A stretch of 64,000 nucleotides of DNA from Pseudoalteromonas lipolytica (GCF_001306915.1 NZ_LJTC01000001.1:263-64262); one strand, 5' to 3'. Positions 8,112 to 18,112 are shown, numbered from the stretch's first letter. A program made the numbers and translations. Notes: generated by a model not told the origin, from the sequence alone.

Positions 8112-9998
8112 TTAGCTTGATTGTTGCTTTTTTAATTTTTCGTTAATAAATTCGATAACTTGCTCAGCTTTTAATGGCTTACAGTAATAATAACCTTGTT
8201 GAAAATGACAGCCCATAATATGTAGCATGTAGGCTTGCTCTTCTGTTTCTACTCCTTCGGCGACCACATTAATATCTAAATATTTAGCTAGTCGCACTAT
8301 GGTGGCGGTGATATTACGATCTTGGTCGTTTTTATCGATGTCTTTTACGAATGACTTGTCAACTTTTAGCGTATCAATAGGAAAGCGTTTTAAGTAACTG
8401 AGTGATGAATGACCGGTTCCAAAATCATCTAGTGCAATATGTACACCTAGTGATTTTATACGTTTCATTTGCTGCTCTGCAAACTCAGGGTTATCCATCA
8501 TGGCGCTTTCTGTGATCTCGAGTTCTAAGCAATGTGCTGGGACGTCAAATTTAGCCAAATTATCAACGAGTGTTTCTATAAGACTACTTTGTTGAAAGTG
8601 TAGGGCTGAAATATTAATAGCTACATTACCAAACGAAATGTTTTGTTTTCGCCACTGTGCCAGTTGATTAAGTAGTTGTTCCATTAGTAATTGGGTAAGC
8701 GGAATAATGGCACCATTTTGTTCAGCCAGCGGAATGAACTCATCGGGGTTAATCACACTGCCATCTTCTTGTGGCCAGCGAACTAATGCTTCAAAGCCGT
8801 ATAACTGATTATGCTGGGCATCAAACTTAGGCTGAAAATAAAGCTCAAACTCATTGTTGTTGATAGCTCTAAATAAAGCGCTTTCTTTGGTTAACTCGGT
8901 TGGGTCGAGTGTGTGGCGGTCTTTGTCAAAAAATTGATATGTATTATGGCCCATTTTCTTAGCATGATTCAAAGCACTGGTTGCGCTGCGCATTAAGTAT
9001 TCACAGTTGTAGGCGTTGTCTGGATAGATAGCAAGGCCGCAACAGGCAGATAGCGAAGTCTCAAAACCATCCAACATAAAAGGGGTTTTGAATTGCTGCA
9101 GCACGATGTCTGCGGTCTTTTTGGCGAAGAATACCGTTTTACCTGAATAGAGATAGGGCGGCACAAGAATCGCGAATTCATCTGCGCCGAGTCTTGCAAT
9201 GGTAAAAGCTGAGTTGAGTGCGCCAGTAAGACGGCAAGCAACTTCTTTTAATAAAACATCTCCAACAGTATGGCCCAAAGAGTCGTTTATTTTTTTGAAG
9301 TTATCTAGGTCGATAAATATGATTAGCAAGCTTGGGTATGTGTCGTTACAGGCTTTAATCGCTTTTTCGAGCGACTCTATAAAAATGGCGCGGTTTGATA
9401 AACCAGTGACAGTATCTTTGGTTGTAAGCTTGAGCATCGTGCGCTCGTTATTCTTACGGGCTGTTATATCTGAAAATACTCCGACATAGCGAACAGATTT
9501 TTTGAAAAAGCGTGAAGTCGTAATTTTAGTAATGGATAAATCAAGGGCGTAGGGTTTGCCATTTTTACGGACATTCCAAATTTCACCAGACCAATAGCCA
9601 TCATCTATAAGCTCTTGCTTTATAATTGCTTCTAATTGTTGGTCACGGCCATTAGATGTATGTGCTTTAAATCGTTTACCGATGACATCATCCTCGCTAA
9701 AACCTGAGATTTCGCTAAATGTTCTATTAACCTCAATGATATTGAACTCATCATCAGTAACCCAGACAGCGTCTTTCGATTTTGAAAGTAACGCATCAAC
9801 AAAAACCAATCTCTGTTTTTTACGCCGTAGAGCAATACTAATAATTATCACTACTGCAATGAGTAATAACAAGGTAAGTGCTGCGGTGATAACATAACTT
9901 GTTAAAGCAATCGGTGGGTTGGAAGTGAAAACTGTTGCAGCACTGGCAAAGTGCTGTAACAGTAAAATGATACAGCACACTAGGGTGAAAATACGCAT
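8112..9998 (-). CDS. membrane PAS-GGDEF-EAL protein (probable c-di-GMP phosphodiesterase)
   Basis: A 628-residue inner-membrane signalling protein. It has a hydrophobic signal-like segment (1-20), a transmembrane helix (about 34-57), a PAS domain (about 65-180), a GGDEF domain (about 190-350) and an EAL domain (about 370-620). The EAL domain keeps FEALVRW (E403), the ELEITESAM segment and DDFGTGHSSLSYL, so phosphodiesterase activity is likely. The cyclase signature reads GADEF at 271-275 instead of GGDEF, and no RxxD I-site is seen five residues before it. Cyclase activity is therefore doubtful, and the domain may be regulatory, for example GTP-sensing. It is monocistronic. The PAS ligand is unknown. 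Confidence 0.93.
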   Translation of the reverse strand: MRIFTLVCCIILLLQHFASAATVFTSNPPIALTSYVITAALTLLLLIAVVIIISIALRRKKQRLVFVDALLSKSKDAVWVTDDEFNIIEVNRTFSEISGFSEDDVIGKRFKAHTSNGRDQQLEAIIKQELIDDGYWSGEIWNVRKNGKPYALDLSITKITTSRFFKKSVRYVGVFSDITARKNNERTMLKLTTKDTVTGLSNRAIFIESLEKAIKACNDTYPSLLIIFIDLDNFKKINDSLGHTVGDVLLKEVACRLTGALNSAFTIARLGADEFAILVPPYLYSGKTVFFAKKTADIVLQQFKTPFMLDGFETSLSACCGLAIYPDNAYNCEYLMRSATSALNHAKKMGHNTYQFFDKDRHTLDPTELTKESALFRAINNNEFELYFQPKFDAQHNQLYGFEALVRWPQEDGSVINPDEFIPLAEQNGAIIPLTQLLMEQLLNQLAQWRKQNISFGNVAINISALHFQQSSLIETLVDNLAKFDVPAHCLELEITESAMMDNPEFAEQQMKRIKSLGVHIALDDFGTGHSSLSYLKRFPIDTLKVDKSFVKDIDKNDQDRNITATIVRLAKYLDINVVAEGVETEEQAYMLHIMGCHFQQGYYYCKPLKAEQVIEFINEKLKKQQSS

Positions 9999-10100
9999 TA
10001 CTTTCCATCTAAAGTATTAAATCAGCCCTTTTAGATTAGTATATTAAAAAAGGTCGTGCTAAATAATTAGTGGATAATTTTAAATCACATTTTCAGTGCA

Positions 10101-10565
10101 TTATTGACCGTTCACAAACCCTAATTGACGCCAAGATTCATAAACAAATACAGCCACTGAGTTAGATAAGTTCATGCTACGGCTGTCTTTTTGCATTGGA
10201 ATGCGTACACGTTGCTCTTTCGGTAATGATTGAATGAGTTCATCAGGTAAGCCACGCGTTTCTGGCCCAAACACTAAACAATCGCCGGGTTGGTATTGCG
10301 CTTGATGATGAAATTGGCTGCCCTTTGTTGTGCAAGCATAGACTTTTTTTGGTTGGCACTTTTCAAGGTATGCTTCAAACGAGGCATGGCGCTGTACATG
10401 GCTAAACTCATGATAATCAAGGCCAGCTCGCTTTACACGTTTATCATCCCACTCAAAACCAAGTGGTTCAATTAGGTGTAACGCATAACCTGTGTTTGCG
10501 CATAAGCGAATGATATTACCCGTGTTTGGTGGAATTTCTGGTTGGTACAACACAATATCAAGCAT
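10101..10565 (-). CDS. trmL: tRNA (cytidine(34)-2'-O)-methyltransferase
   Basis: A 154-residue SPOUT-fold methyltransferase that 2'-O-methylates the wobble base of two tRNA-Leu isoacceptors using S-adenosylmethionine. Motifs are the N-terminal [31 protein letters not shown] near residue 95, and the trefoil-knot segment [19 protein letters not shown] near 120-140. It is divergent from fieF across a 101-bp gap. Confidence 0.95.
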   Translation of the reverse strand: MLDIVLYQPEIPPNTGNIIRLCANTGYALHLIEPLGFEWDDKRVKRAGLDYHEFSHVQRHASFEAYLEKCQPKKVYACTTKGSQFHHQAQYQPGDCLVFGPETRGLPDELIQSLPKEQRVRIPMQKDSRSMNLSNSVAVFVYESWRQLGFVNGQ

Positions 10566-10666
10566 GTGAATCTCATTTTAAAGGATTTGATCTGCTGCTG
10601 AGTATACACGAACTAGAAAGAAAAGATGATATACTCAATACAGTTACTCACTTAAGGTAAGTTGTT

Positions 10667-11575
10667 GTGCAGCATCGTAGTTACGAGTTTTGGGTTAAAA
10701 CAGCGAGTCTAGTCACCATTGTTATGGTGAGTTTAATGATTGCTGCAAAAAGCTGGGCATGGCTTGCATCTGGCTCGGCATCAATGCTGGGTTCTTTAAC
10801 TGATTCGTTAATGGATATCACCGCATCACTGATGAGTTTTTTAGTGCTTGGTTATGCACTGCGTCCTGCTGATGACGATCATCGCTTTGGTCACGGTAAA
10901 GCCGAAGCATTAGCAGGGCTTGCACAAGCCGCTTTTATAGCAGGTTCTGGTTGCTTCTTGGCGTTTCATGGTATTGAGCGCTTATTTAATCCGGTAACTT
11001 TAAAGCATTCTGACCTTGGTATTTGGGTCAGTATTTTCGCTATTGTTTGTACGCTCGTGGTGGTGTTTGTGCAAACTAAGGTGATCAACCACACCGAATC
11101 CATTGCCATTAAAGCAGACTCGATTCATTATAAAGGCGATTTAATCTTAAATTTGGCTGTACTACTGGCAATTGTGTTAGCTAAGTACGGTGTTGCTTAT
11201 GCCGATCCATTATTTGCTATAGGTGTGGCTGTTTACTTACTATATAACAGTTGGGACATTGCTCGTGACAGTGCTGATCATTTAATGGATAAAGAACTGC
11301 CAGATGAAGAAAAAGCAGAGATACTCGCCATTGTGAATAGTCATCAAGACGTATTTGGCGCCCATGATATTCGCACCCGCCAAGGTGGTAAAATTAAGTT
11401 TATTCAGATGCATTTAGAGCTGGAAGACTCTTTATCATTATTAAGAGCACATCAAGTTGCTGATGAAGTAGAAGCGTTAATTCAAACGCATTTTGATTGC
11501 GAAATGGATATTTTAATGCACTTAGACCCACTTTCAGTAGTTAAGAAAACACGTCAAAGTTCTGCACAAAATTGA
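10667..11575 (+). CDS. fieF: cation diffusion facilitator, ferrous-iron/zinc efflux pump
   Basis: A 302-residue inner-membrane CDF antiporter of the FieF/YiiP type with six predicted helices and a C-terminal cytoplasmic domain. The transport site shows D-x3-D in LTDSLMDITA (TM2) and H-x3-D in HYKGDLIL (TM5). The C-terminal domain contains the RQGGKIKFIQMHLEL strand and ends near the metal-binding HLDP. The start is GTG at 10667, preceded by TAAGGTAAG. The last 22 bp overlap the convergent hydrolase gene. Likely substrates are Zn(II) and Fe(II). Confidence 0.93.
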   Translation: MQHRSYEFWVKTASLVTIVMVSLMIAAKSWAWLASGSASMLGSLTDSLMDITASLMSFLVLGYALRPADDDHRFGHGKAEALAGLAQAAFIAGSGCFLAFHGIERLFNPVTLKHSDLGIWVSIFAIVCTLVVVFVQTKVINHTESIAIKADSIHYKGDLILNLAVLLAIVLAKYGVAYADPLFAIGVAVYLLYNSWDIARDSADHLMDKELPDEEKAEILAIVNSHQDVFGAHDIRTRQGGKIKFIQMHLELEDSLSLLRAHQVADEVEALIQTHFDCEMDILMHLDPLSVVKKTRQSSAQN

Positions 11576-12495
11576 TAAAAATCACAGAGTACTGCTTGTC
11601 TGATCTCGTCGCGTTCACACAATAACTCGTGGCGAGCACCTGCGTAGCTTTTTATTTGTGCTTGCTTTTGTCTATGAGTAAGTGCAAATTGCGCAGCGTT
11701 ATCGACTACGGTGTCTTGCTCTGCGCTGGCGATAAACAAAGGAATATCGACTTTTTTATCCACTAAAGAGGCAATAAAATCAAACGACGCATTAAGCCAA
11801 CCATAGGTGACGCCACCTAGTTGTAAATCACCTTCTGCTGCATACAGCTCTCTGAACAGCTTATATCGAATTTCACTACTGGTTAGTTCATTAGCTGCAA
11901 AGTCGACGGGTAAATAATCGCTTTGGCCAAATGCGTAACTGCGGCCAAGACCAAGTAAGGATGCAATTTTAGCAGCCAGTTTTGCTACAGGTTTTGGCGT
12001 GCCTTTGGTATAGATATCAAACATCGGCGCTGATAAAAAAGCCCCTGCAAATTGATGCTGATAGCGTGATAGGTAATCATAGGCAATGGCACTGCCCATA
12101 GAGTGGCCAAGCAAAACCTGCTTACCTTGCCAGTGTTGCTGCACCACTTTTTCTATAAATACAGCAAAGTCATTTGCGTAATCAGTAAAACGGTTTACAT
12201 AGCCTTTATGAGTATTTTTTAGATGACGATAAGAGCGACCTTGCCCCTGGTGATCAACACTAAAAACCGCAAAACCATTTTGATATAGCTCCCAAAGCAA
12301 CTCTTTGTACTTAACTAGAGATTCTATACGGCCAGTACTGATAACGATGGCCGTTTTTGCTTGCTGAGGAATAGCATAGCCGTAATAAAGCTTGCCATGA
12401 GCGGTGCTCAGAAAGTCTTGCTTTAATTGCTCAGAAAAAAACTGGTTAATATTAGGTAGGTTACTAACAAGACTTGCTTCGCTACTGTAAAACAT
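11554..12495 (-). CDS. alpha/beta hydrolase, lysophospholipase (PldB-like)
   Basis: A 313-residue serine hydrolase of the lysophospholipase/monoacylglycerol-lipase group. The nucleophile elbow is GHSMGSA near residue 140, the acid is probably in SAEQDTVVDN, and the histidine is in GARHELLCE near the C-terminus. It starts directly after the cpxA stop on the same strand, so it is probably the third gene of the cpxR-cpxA operon and may be induced with envelope stress; this is an inference from spacing. Its 3' end overlaps fieF by 22 bp. The natural substrate is not established. Confidence 0.85.
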   Translation of the reverse strand: MFYSSEASLVSNLPNINQFFSEQLKQDFLSTAHGKLYYGYAIPQQAKTAIVISTGRIESLVKYKELLWELYQNGFAVFSVDHQGQGRSYRHLKNTHKGYVNRFTDYANDFAVFIEKVVQQHWQGKQVLLGHSMGSAIAYDYLSRYQHQFAGAFLSAPMFDIYTKGTPKPVAKLAAKIASLLGLGRSYAFGQSDYLPVDFAANELTSSEIRYKLFRELYAAEGDLQLGGVTYGWLNASFDFIASLVDKKVDIPLFIASAEQDTVVDNAAQFALTHRQKQAQIKSYAGARHELLCERDEIRQAVLCDFYQFCAEL

Positions 12496-13881
12496 TTACT
12501 CACTCTTAAATGGGAGACGGATGTTTACGCATAGTCCGCCATGTTCTTGGTTTTCAAGTGTTAGTGTACCATCATGTGCTGAGATAGCATTCTTTGCAAT
12601 TGCAAGACCTAAGCCTGTGCCCCCAGTGTTTCTATCGCGAGCATGCTCCTGACGGAAGAAAGGTTCACATAGCCTTGCTAGGTTTGCTTCATCAACCCCT
12701 TTACCGTCATCACAAACAGTGATGTAGATAGCATCTGATTCAACTAAGCCTATTGAGATTGAATGTTCTGCGTATTTAATGGCATTACGTAGTACATTTT
12801 CAAGTGCGCTGGCTATTAAGGTTTCATCGCATTTTAAATCGGCAGTTAGTGTACCATTGACAATAAGCTCTTTATTGTTTTGCTTAGCTTCAAATTGAGC
12901 ATCGTTAAGTACATGATCCACAATCACTTGTAAAGACTGCGTACTCAACGCTAGAGTTTGGCTTTTGGCCTCTAAGCGAGAAACTTGAAGGACATCGGCA
13001 ATCATTTTATCAAGCTGATTAGCTTCTTTTTCAATACGCTCTAAATAAGCGTGTTGAGCATCATCGGCTTGCATTTGTGCAAGGCCTGTGGCCATTTTTA
13101 AGCGCGTTAATGGTGATCGTAGTTCATGGGAAATATCTGCTAGTAATCTTTTTTGCGCGCTAATAAGCTGCTCAAGTTGAACTGCCATGGTATTAAAGTC
13201 ACGACCAAGTACACCTAACTCATCTTGACGAGTAGGAGATACATCGGCACGAGCTGTTAAATCGCCATGAGCTAGTTTTTTTGCGGTTTCTTTTAAACTA
13301 TTAATGGGTGCAATTAAGTTGCGGCTAAAGAAGAAACTCAGCATCAAGGATGCAACTAACGCTATCAGTAGTTTAAGCCAAACTGGCATTAGCCATAGGC
13401 TGACAAAAAACGGTTTCTTGCGTTTTTCATCGATTTCATAAAGATAAAATTTACCTTCGGGTACATTTAAAGCTACCGGTCCATAAGCTTGGTATTCATC
13501 GGTAAAAATAATTTGCGGGCGCATATATTTGGTAAAGTTCAGCAAGCTTAAATCAATGTCTTTTGATACAGGCTCGCTAAGCATTTCAACACCATGCACC
13601 TCACCATTTAAGTACAATAACTTATGCTTAGATAAGCGCGGATGAGATAAAACCTCTTGAGTTGGTTTGCCGTGCTTAGCAACAATACGTTCAATACTTT
13701 TAGCAGTGTACTCTAGGTTCTTAAGCATGGGTCCACGCAGCTCATCGTTGCCGACATTGCTCGTTAATTGGCTTAAAAAAACCAATATTGTGATAGTCGC
13801 TATGACGGTAACCCAAAACCAGGCAAATATTTTTAAAAACAAATAATGGCGAGGATGCTTTAGCCAGCTTGGAGTTTGCAT
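12496..13881 (-). CDS. cpxA: envelope stress sensor histidine kinase CpxA
   Basis: A 461-residue membrane kinase with TM1 (about 15-37), a periplasmic sensor domain (about 38-160), TM2 (about 163-185), HAMP (about 187-240), a dimerisation/phosphoacceptor helix with DISHELRSPLTRLKM (the phosphorylated histidine) and a HATPase_c domain with NVLRNAIKYAEH, DDGKGV and GGTGLGLAIAKN. In the Cpx pathway it phosphorylates CpxR when envelope proteins misfold and is inhibited by CpxP. The gene starts 1 nt after the cpxR stop and is followed directly by the hydrolase gene. Confidence 0.93.
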   Translation of the reverse strand: MQTPSWLKHPRHYLFLKIFAWFWVTVIATITILVFLSQLTSNVGNDELRGPMLKNLEYTAKSIERIVAKHGKPTQEVLSHPRLSKHKLLYLNGEVHGVEMLSEPVSKDIDLSLLNFTKYMRPQIIFTDEYQAYGPVALNVPEGKFYLYEIDEKRKKPFFVSLWLMPVWLKLLIALVASLMLSFFFSRNLIAPINSLKETAKKLAHGDLTARADVSPTRQDELGVLGRDFNTMAVQLEQLISAQKRLLADISHELRSPLTRLKMATGLAQMQADDAQHAYLERIEKEANQLDKMIADVLQVSRLEAKSQTLALSTQSLQVIVDHVLNDAQFEAKQNNKELIVNGTLTADLKCDETLIASALENVLRNAIKYAEHSISIGLVESDAIYITVCDDGKGVDEANLARLCEPFFRQEHARDRNTGGTGLGLAIAKNAISAHDGTLTLENQEHGGLCVNIRLPFKSE

Positions 13882-13882
13882 A

Positions 13883-14572
13883 TTATTCGCCTTGTATTAA
13901 TACATAACCACTGCCACGCATGGTTTTGATTCGTTCATTACTAACGTGTTCTGCAATCTTTTTACGGATGTTGCTGACATGCATATCGATTGAACGGTCA
14001 AAAGGGGCAAGGCGTCTACCAAGGACTTGCTCACTTATTTGTTCTTTGCTGATCACCTCACCTGCATGTTGTACTAGCATGGCAAGGATCTCATACTCAG
14101 TGCCGGTGAGGCTTAGTACATTGTCTTTAACAGAAGCCTCACGAGTTGCGAAATTAACATTGATGCTGTTAACACTCAATGAGCTGGCCTGTTGGCTCGA
14201 TAAGCTGTTGATATGCTCGATGCGACGGGTAATTGCTTTAACGCGGGCTAGCAGTTCTCTGTGGTTAAATGGTTTAGGAATATAATCATCTGCGCCTAGC
14301 TCTAAACCAAAGATACGATCAAAGTCTTCACCTTTAGCGGTTAGCATGATCACTGGAGTAAGCTTATGTTGTCTTAACTGCTTTAACACTTCAAAGCCAT
14401 CCATAGATGGCAGCATCACATCAAGCAATATTAGCTCATAGTTATGCTTTATAGCTTGTTTTAGGCCTTCAGCGCCATCATGAACACACTCTACTGTAAA
14501 ACCTTGTGCTGATAAGTACTCGCTGAGTAATTCGCACAATCCTGTATCGTCGTCGATCATTAATAGTTTCAT
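13883..14572 (-). CDS. cpxR: envelope stress response regulator CpxR
   Basis: A 229-residue OmpR-family regulator. Its receiver domain (1-120) has the acidic pocket D7-D9, phosphoacceptor D51 (LILLDVMLPSMDGFE) and conserved K near 102 (YIPKPF). The C-terminal winged helix ends with RIKTMRGSGYVLI. It is divergent from cpxP, and the shared promoter carries two CpxR-type GTAAA boxes, so autoregulation and activation of cpxP are both expected. Confidence 0.94.
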   Translation of the reverse strand: MKLLMIDDDTGLCELLSEYLSAQGFTVECVHDGAEGLKQAIKHNYELILLDVMLPSMDGFEVLKQLRQHKLTPVIMLTAKGEDFDRIFGLELGADDYIPKPFNHRELLARVKAITRRIEHINSLSSQQASSLSVNSINVNFATREASVKDNVLSLTGTEYEILAMLVQHAGEVISKEQISEQVLGRRLAPFDRSIDMHVSNIRKKIAEHVSNERIKTMRGSGYVLIQGE

Positions 14573-14614
14573 TCTGACACCTAGCTATTTATTTCTTTAA
14601 GGTTATTTTACTCA

Positions 14615-14652
14615 GTAAATTGTGTAAAAGTGAATCTTTACACAACCTTTAC
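14615..14652. promoter_or_regulatory. two CpxR boxes between cpxR and cpxP
   Basis: GTAAA-N4-GTAAA lies at 14615-14628 on the plus strand, and its opposite-strand form TTTAC-N6-TTTAC lies at 14637-14652. Both fit the published GTAAA-N(4-8)-GTAAA CpxR site. A TATAGT -10 for cpxP follows at 14684-14689 with a poor -35, as expected of an activator-dependent promoter. Confidence 0.82.
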
Positions 14653-14743
14653 ACTGGTTTGCGTTCCTTTGCATTGAATTAGTTATAGTTAACCCATCAG
14701 TCGGAAACGACAACAGAGCACAACCCAACAAAAGGTAATGATT

Positions 14744-15271
14744 ATGACTATTTCAAATAAGCTTTCTAAATTCGTACTTGTTTGTGGTTTAGCAGCAGCG
14801 AGTGTCGGTGCTACTTCAGCAATGGCGAAAGGTGACTTTAACCGTGGGATGAATCCACAAGCACGTTTTTTACTTTCTGAGCGTGGTATTGATAAATTAC
14901 AACTTACAGAAGATCAGCAAACGCAACTTAAAGCGATTTTTGCCGAGCAGAAAACACAATTTGCAGCACTGCGTGGTGATAAAGATGCAATGAAAGCCGC
15001 TCGTACTGCACACAAAGAGAAAATGGATGCATTATTAGCAGCTAAAACATTTGATGAAAATGCCGCATTAGAACTAATTAATGCGCGTCAAGAAAAAGGC
15101 CAGCAGTTTGCAATGCTAAAAATGAAATCTGATCATTCCATTTGGCAGGTTTTAAATGCAGAGCAGCGCGAAAGCTATCAAGAGATTAAAAAGCACCTGC
15201 GTAAAAAAGGTCACAAAAAGGGTCACCATGGTCCACGCGGAGAGCGCAAAGGTGAGCGTTCTGAAGGTTAA
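14744..15271 (+). CDS. cpxP: periplasmic CpxP/Spy-family stress protein
   Basis: A 175-residue exported protein: signal peptide (about 1-29, cleavage near SAMA|KG), then a Spy/CpxP helical domain. It has two LTxxQ-type motifs, a clear LTEDQQTQLKAIF near residue 50 and a diverged LNAEQRESYQ near 137. The tail (about 148-175) is very basic and rich in K, H, G and R, and is a possible metal-binding or low-complexity end. An ATG at 14738 is only 2 nt from AAAGG, so I choose the ATG at 14744 (8 nt spacing). It is expected to bind CpxA and dampen Cpx signalling. Confidence 0.87.
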   Translation: MTISNKLSKFVLVCGLAAASVGATSAMAKGDFNRGMNPQARFLLSERGIDKLQLTEDQQTQLKAIFAEQKTQFAALRGDKDAMKAARTAHKEKMDALLAAKTFDENAALELINARQEKGQQFAMLKMKSDHSIWQVLNAEQRESYQEIKKHLRKKGHKKGHHGPRGERKGERSEG

Positions 15272-15290
15272 TACCAAATTACTATTAATA

Positions 15291-15324
15291 TAAAAAATGC
15301 GGCAAATGCCGCATTTTTTATATT
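15291..15324. terminator. bidirectional terminator between cpxP and yacG
   Basis: TATAAAAAATGCGGC and GCCGCATTTTTTATA form a near-perfect stem with A/T runs on both sides. It serves convergent cpxP and yacG. Confidence 0.9.
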
Positions 15325-15331
15325 TGACGCT

Positions 15332-15565
15332 TTATTCTTTAAAGAATGAATCATCGTTTTTAGCTAGCATCGCTTCGATATCTTCAATCATATCTTGGCT
15401 CAAATCATTAGCATTGCTAATTGGGCTAGAAATTTTATTGTTCTCAAACGACCACTCACCTAAATCTATTAGCTGGCAGCGTTTTGAACAAAATGGACGA
15501 TGTGGGCTTTGTTCTGACCATTCTACTTTGGCTTTGCATGTTGGGCAGTCTACAACTGTTGGCAT
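15332..15565 (-). CDS. yacG: DNA gyrase inhibitor YacG
   Basis: A 77-residue zinc protein. The four cysteine ligands are CPTC (residues 7-10) and CSKRC (about 26-30), followed by the conserved QLIDLGEW. In E. coli YacG binds zinc and GyrB and inhibits gyrase. It closes the pil-coaE gene run, its usual place in Gammaproteobacteria, but the zapD gene that commonly precedes it is not here; pilB occupies that place. Confidence 0.93.
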   Translation of the reverse strand: MPTVVDCPTCKAKVEWSEQSPHRPFCSKRCQLIDLGEWSFENNKISSPISNANDLSQDMIEDIEAMLAKNDDSFFKE

Positions 15566-15638
15566 GATATCACTCTTAATTAAGCACTTTCGTCAGATCT
15601 TACTGAACAGTTAGTTGAGAATCCAGTAACGAATTCGT

Positions 15639-17315
15639 TTAGAAACTCGTTACTCGGTTTATTTCAGCCAGAGAGGTAACACCATCGGCGGCTTTTTTTA
15701 GGCCTGATAAACGTAGATCATTAAAGCCTGAGCGAAGAGATACTTCAGCGATTTCGAGTGAGTTACCACCACGCATAATAATTTGCGCTATTTCAGGGGT
15801 AATTTGCATTACCTCGTAAATACCAACTCGACCTTTATAGCCTTCAGTACAGCTGTCACAGCCTTTTGGTGCGAATAGCTGAACTTCATTGAGTTTGTCA
15901 TTATCAAAACCTTGGCGAATCAATTCTTCATCAGGCAGTGTTTCTGGTGTTTTACACTTAGGACAAAGTCGTCTTGCTAGACGCTGCGCAATAATAAGAC
16001 TGATTGAACTTGCGACGTTATAAGCAGGAACACCCATATTTAAAAGACGAGTAAGGGTTTCTGGTGCTGAGTTGGTATGCAGAGTCGATAATACTAAGTG
16101 ACCTGTTTGCGCCGCTTTTATTGCAATTTCAGCGGTTTCAAGGTCACGGATCTCACCAACCATGACGACATCGGGATCTTGTCGTAAGAAAGCCTTTAAT
16201 GCATTGGCAAAGGTCATGTCTGCCTTTGGATTAATTTGTACTTGGTTAATCCCTTCAAGGTTGATCTCTACTGGATCCTCGGCAGTACTGATATTACGCT
16301 CTGGCTGGTTAAGAATATTCAAACCAGTATAAAGTGATACGGTTTTACCAGAACCTGTTGGACCGGTTACTAAGATCATGCCCTGGGGCTGTTCAAGTGC
16401 ATCCATGTAGAGTTTTTTCTGCTCTGGTTCATAACCAAGTACATCGATACCTAGCATAGCGCTTGATGAGTCGAGAATACGCATTACGATTTTCTCGCCC
16501 CAAAGAGTTGGTAATGTACTTACACGGAAGTCGATACTTTTACGCTCAGTGATTTTAAGCTTAATACGACCATCTTGAGGTTTACGCTTTTCTGCAATAT
16601 CAAGTCGAGACATAACCTTAATACGCGCCGACAAACGGCTCGCTAAGCTATTGGGTGGACTTGCCATTTCATGCAAAATACCATCGATACGAAAACGTAC
16701 ACGGTAACGGTGTTCATAAGGTTCAAAGTGTAGATCCGATGCACCTTTTTTTATCGCATCCATCAAAATTTTATTGATGTAGACAATAATAGGCGCATCG
16801 TCTTTGTCTTCATCTTTGCTGGTTAAGTCTTTAGGAGCTTCGGTTTCAAGATCGCCAAGTTCTTTAAACTCATCTTCACTTAAGTGTAAACCGCCTGCAG
16901 CATCAAGTAATTGTTCTATTTTATTTTCGAGCTGAACGTAATCAACAACGACTACTTCGCATGAAAGGCCAGTACTAAATTCAAAGTTTTCAAAGGCACC
17001 GTAGTCGGTTGGATCTGAGGCTGCAATATAGAGCTTACGGCCCTTTTTAACTAGAGGTAAAATGTGGTGCTCACGAATTAGTTTATCTTTAACAAGTTCT
17101 TCAGAAATGTGTGATACATCAAAATCTTTGATGTCAAAATAAGGGACTCTGAAAAGATCTGTGCATTGCTCTGCTAGCTCATGGCCAGCCATACCACATG
17201 TTTTAGAAATTAGCTCCGCAGTCGAGCTGTATTCGCGCTGCTTTGATTTTACGGTCTCTGCATCAATGCGACCTAGAGTGATAAATTTTCGAAGTAGCGG
17301 TGAGTTAATATTCAT
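15639..17315 (-). CDS. pilB: type IV pilus extension ATPase PilB
   Basis: A 558-residue cytoplasmic hexameric motor that powers pilus assembly. It has an N-terminal MshEN domain (about 1-140) and a GspE/PilB ATPase domain with Walker A GPTGSGKT (318-325), an Asp box [12 protein letters not shown], a His box [13 protein letters not shown], and a tetracysteine zinc site (CPKC ... CDSC) near the C-terminus. An upstream in-frame start would add 11 residues; I choose 17315 because AGGTG lies 5 nt before it. The gene is separated from pilC and pilD by coaE, with 198 bp between the chosen start and coaE, so it probably has its own promoter. Confidence 0.95.
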   Translation of the reverse strand: MNINSPLLRKFITLGRIDAETVKSKQREYSSTAELISKTCGMAGHELAEQCTDLFRVPYFDIKDFDVSHISEELVKDKLIREHHILPLVKKGRKLYIAASDPTDYGAFENFEFSTGLSCEVVVVDYVQLENKIEQLLDAAGGLHLSEDEFKELGDLETEAPKDLTSKDEDKDDAPIIVYINKILMDAIKKGASDLHFEPYEHRYRVRFRIDGILHEMASPPNSLASRLSARIKVMSRLDIAEKRKPQDGRIKLKITERKSIDFRVSTLPTLWGEKIVMRILDSSSAMLGIDVLGYEPEQKKLYMDALEQPQGMILVTGPTGSGKTVSLYTGLNILNQPERNISTAEDPVEINLEGINQVQINPKADMTFANALKAFLRQDPDVVMVGEIRDLETAEIAIKAAQTGHLVLSTLHTNSAPETLTRLLNMGVPAYNVASSISLIIAQRLARRLCPKCKTPETLPDEELIRQGFDNDKLNEVQLFAPKGCDSCTEGYKGRVGIYEVMQITPEIAQIIMRGGNSLEIAEVSLRSGFNDLRLSGLKKAADGVTSLAEINRVTSF

Positions 17316-17513
17316 TGCGCACCTAGTTTGATCCTTTATTTGCCACAATCTAACAGAAAAAGTAAAACGGTTACATCAGTCTTGTCTGATTTTGGAAAAA
17401 TTGCAAAATAAATTAACCATAAACTCAAATGTTTAGCTAGTTAATTGGTACTTTGGTATTGTTTTTCTGTGGCTGCTTTTTTACAAAAATAAGTATTTAA
17501 ATCAATAATATCG

Positions 17514-18110
17514 TTAAATTAAAGTCAGGTATTTCTCATGCAACTTTTGTACATCAATTTTTACCTCAGAAAGAAGGCGGTTATTATCTAATGTATCTGT
17601 CGCTTTTTGTTGCTTATCTGCTCTGGGCATTTGTGAAGCGATGATTTGCTTAGCTAATTCAACAGAGATATTGTCTCGAGCTGTGGTTCTCGTTATTTGC
17701 ACTTCAACAGGAACATCTATCAATAGAGTATGATCACAGAATTGATCTAGGCCATTTTCAAAAAGTAGAGGCGCAACTAATATTACATATTGGCTGGTGG
17801 CTTGCTGTAATTGAGCGAGCATTGATTCTCGAATAAGTGGGTGCAATAAGTTATTTAGCCATTGCTTTTGTGATTCATCAGCAAAGATAATTGCTCTTAG
17901 TTTTGCACGATCAAGGCTGCCGTTACTCGTGAGTATTTCATCGCCAAAATGTTCAGTAATTTTTTTAAGGCCAAGTGAGCCAGGCTCGACGGCTTCTCTG
18001 GCGACAATATCGGCATCAACCACCTGAATGCCAAACTCTTCAAACATGGCGCTTACCGCACTTTTACCTGAACCAATACCGCCAGTTAGCCCTAAAACCC
18101 AGTTTGCCAT
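17514..18110 (-). CDS. coaE: dephospho-CoA kinase
   Basis: A 198-residue P-loop kinase catalysing the last step of coenzyme A synthesis. Walker A is GGIGSGKSAV (residues 9-18). DADIVAREAVEPGS and LLFENGLDQFCDHTLLIDVP are family motifs. It starts 2 nt after pilD, so pilC-pilD-coaE are probably one transcript. Linkage of coaE to pilD is common in Gammaproteobacteria. Confidence 0.95.
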   Translation of the reverse strand: MANWVLGLTGGIGSGKSAVSAMFEEFGIQVVDADIVAREAVEPGSLGLKKITEHFGDEILTSNGSLDRAKLRAIIFADESQKQWLNNLLHPLIRESMLAQLQQATSQYVILVAPLLFENGLDQFCDHTLLIDVPVEVQITRTTARDNISVELAKQIIASQMPRADKQQKATDTLDNNRLLSEVKIDVQKLHEKYLTLI

Positions 18111-18112
18111 AA

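Noticed and set aside
11554..11575. The 22-bp convergent overlap of fieF and the hydrolase gene as a sign of frameshift
   Set aside because: Both proteins have complete family-length C-termini; short convergent overlaps also occur at djlA/DUF3530 and DyP/argR.
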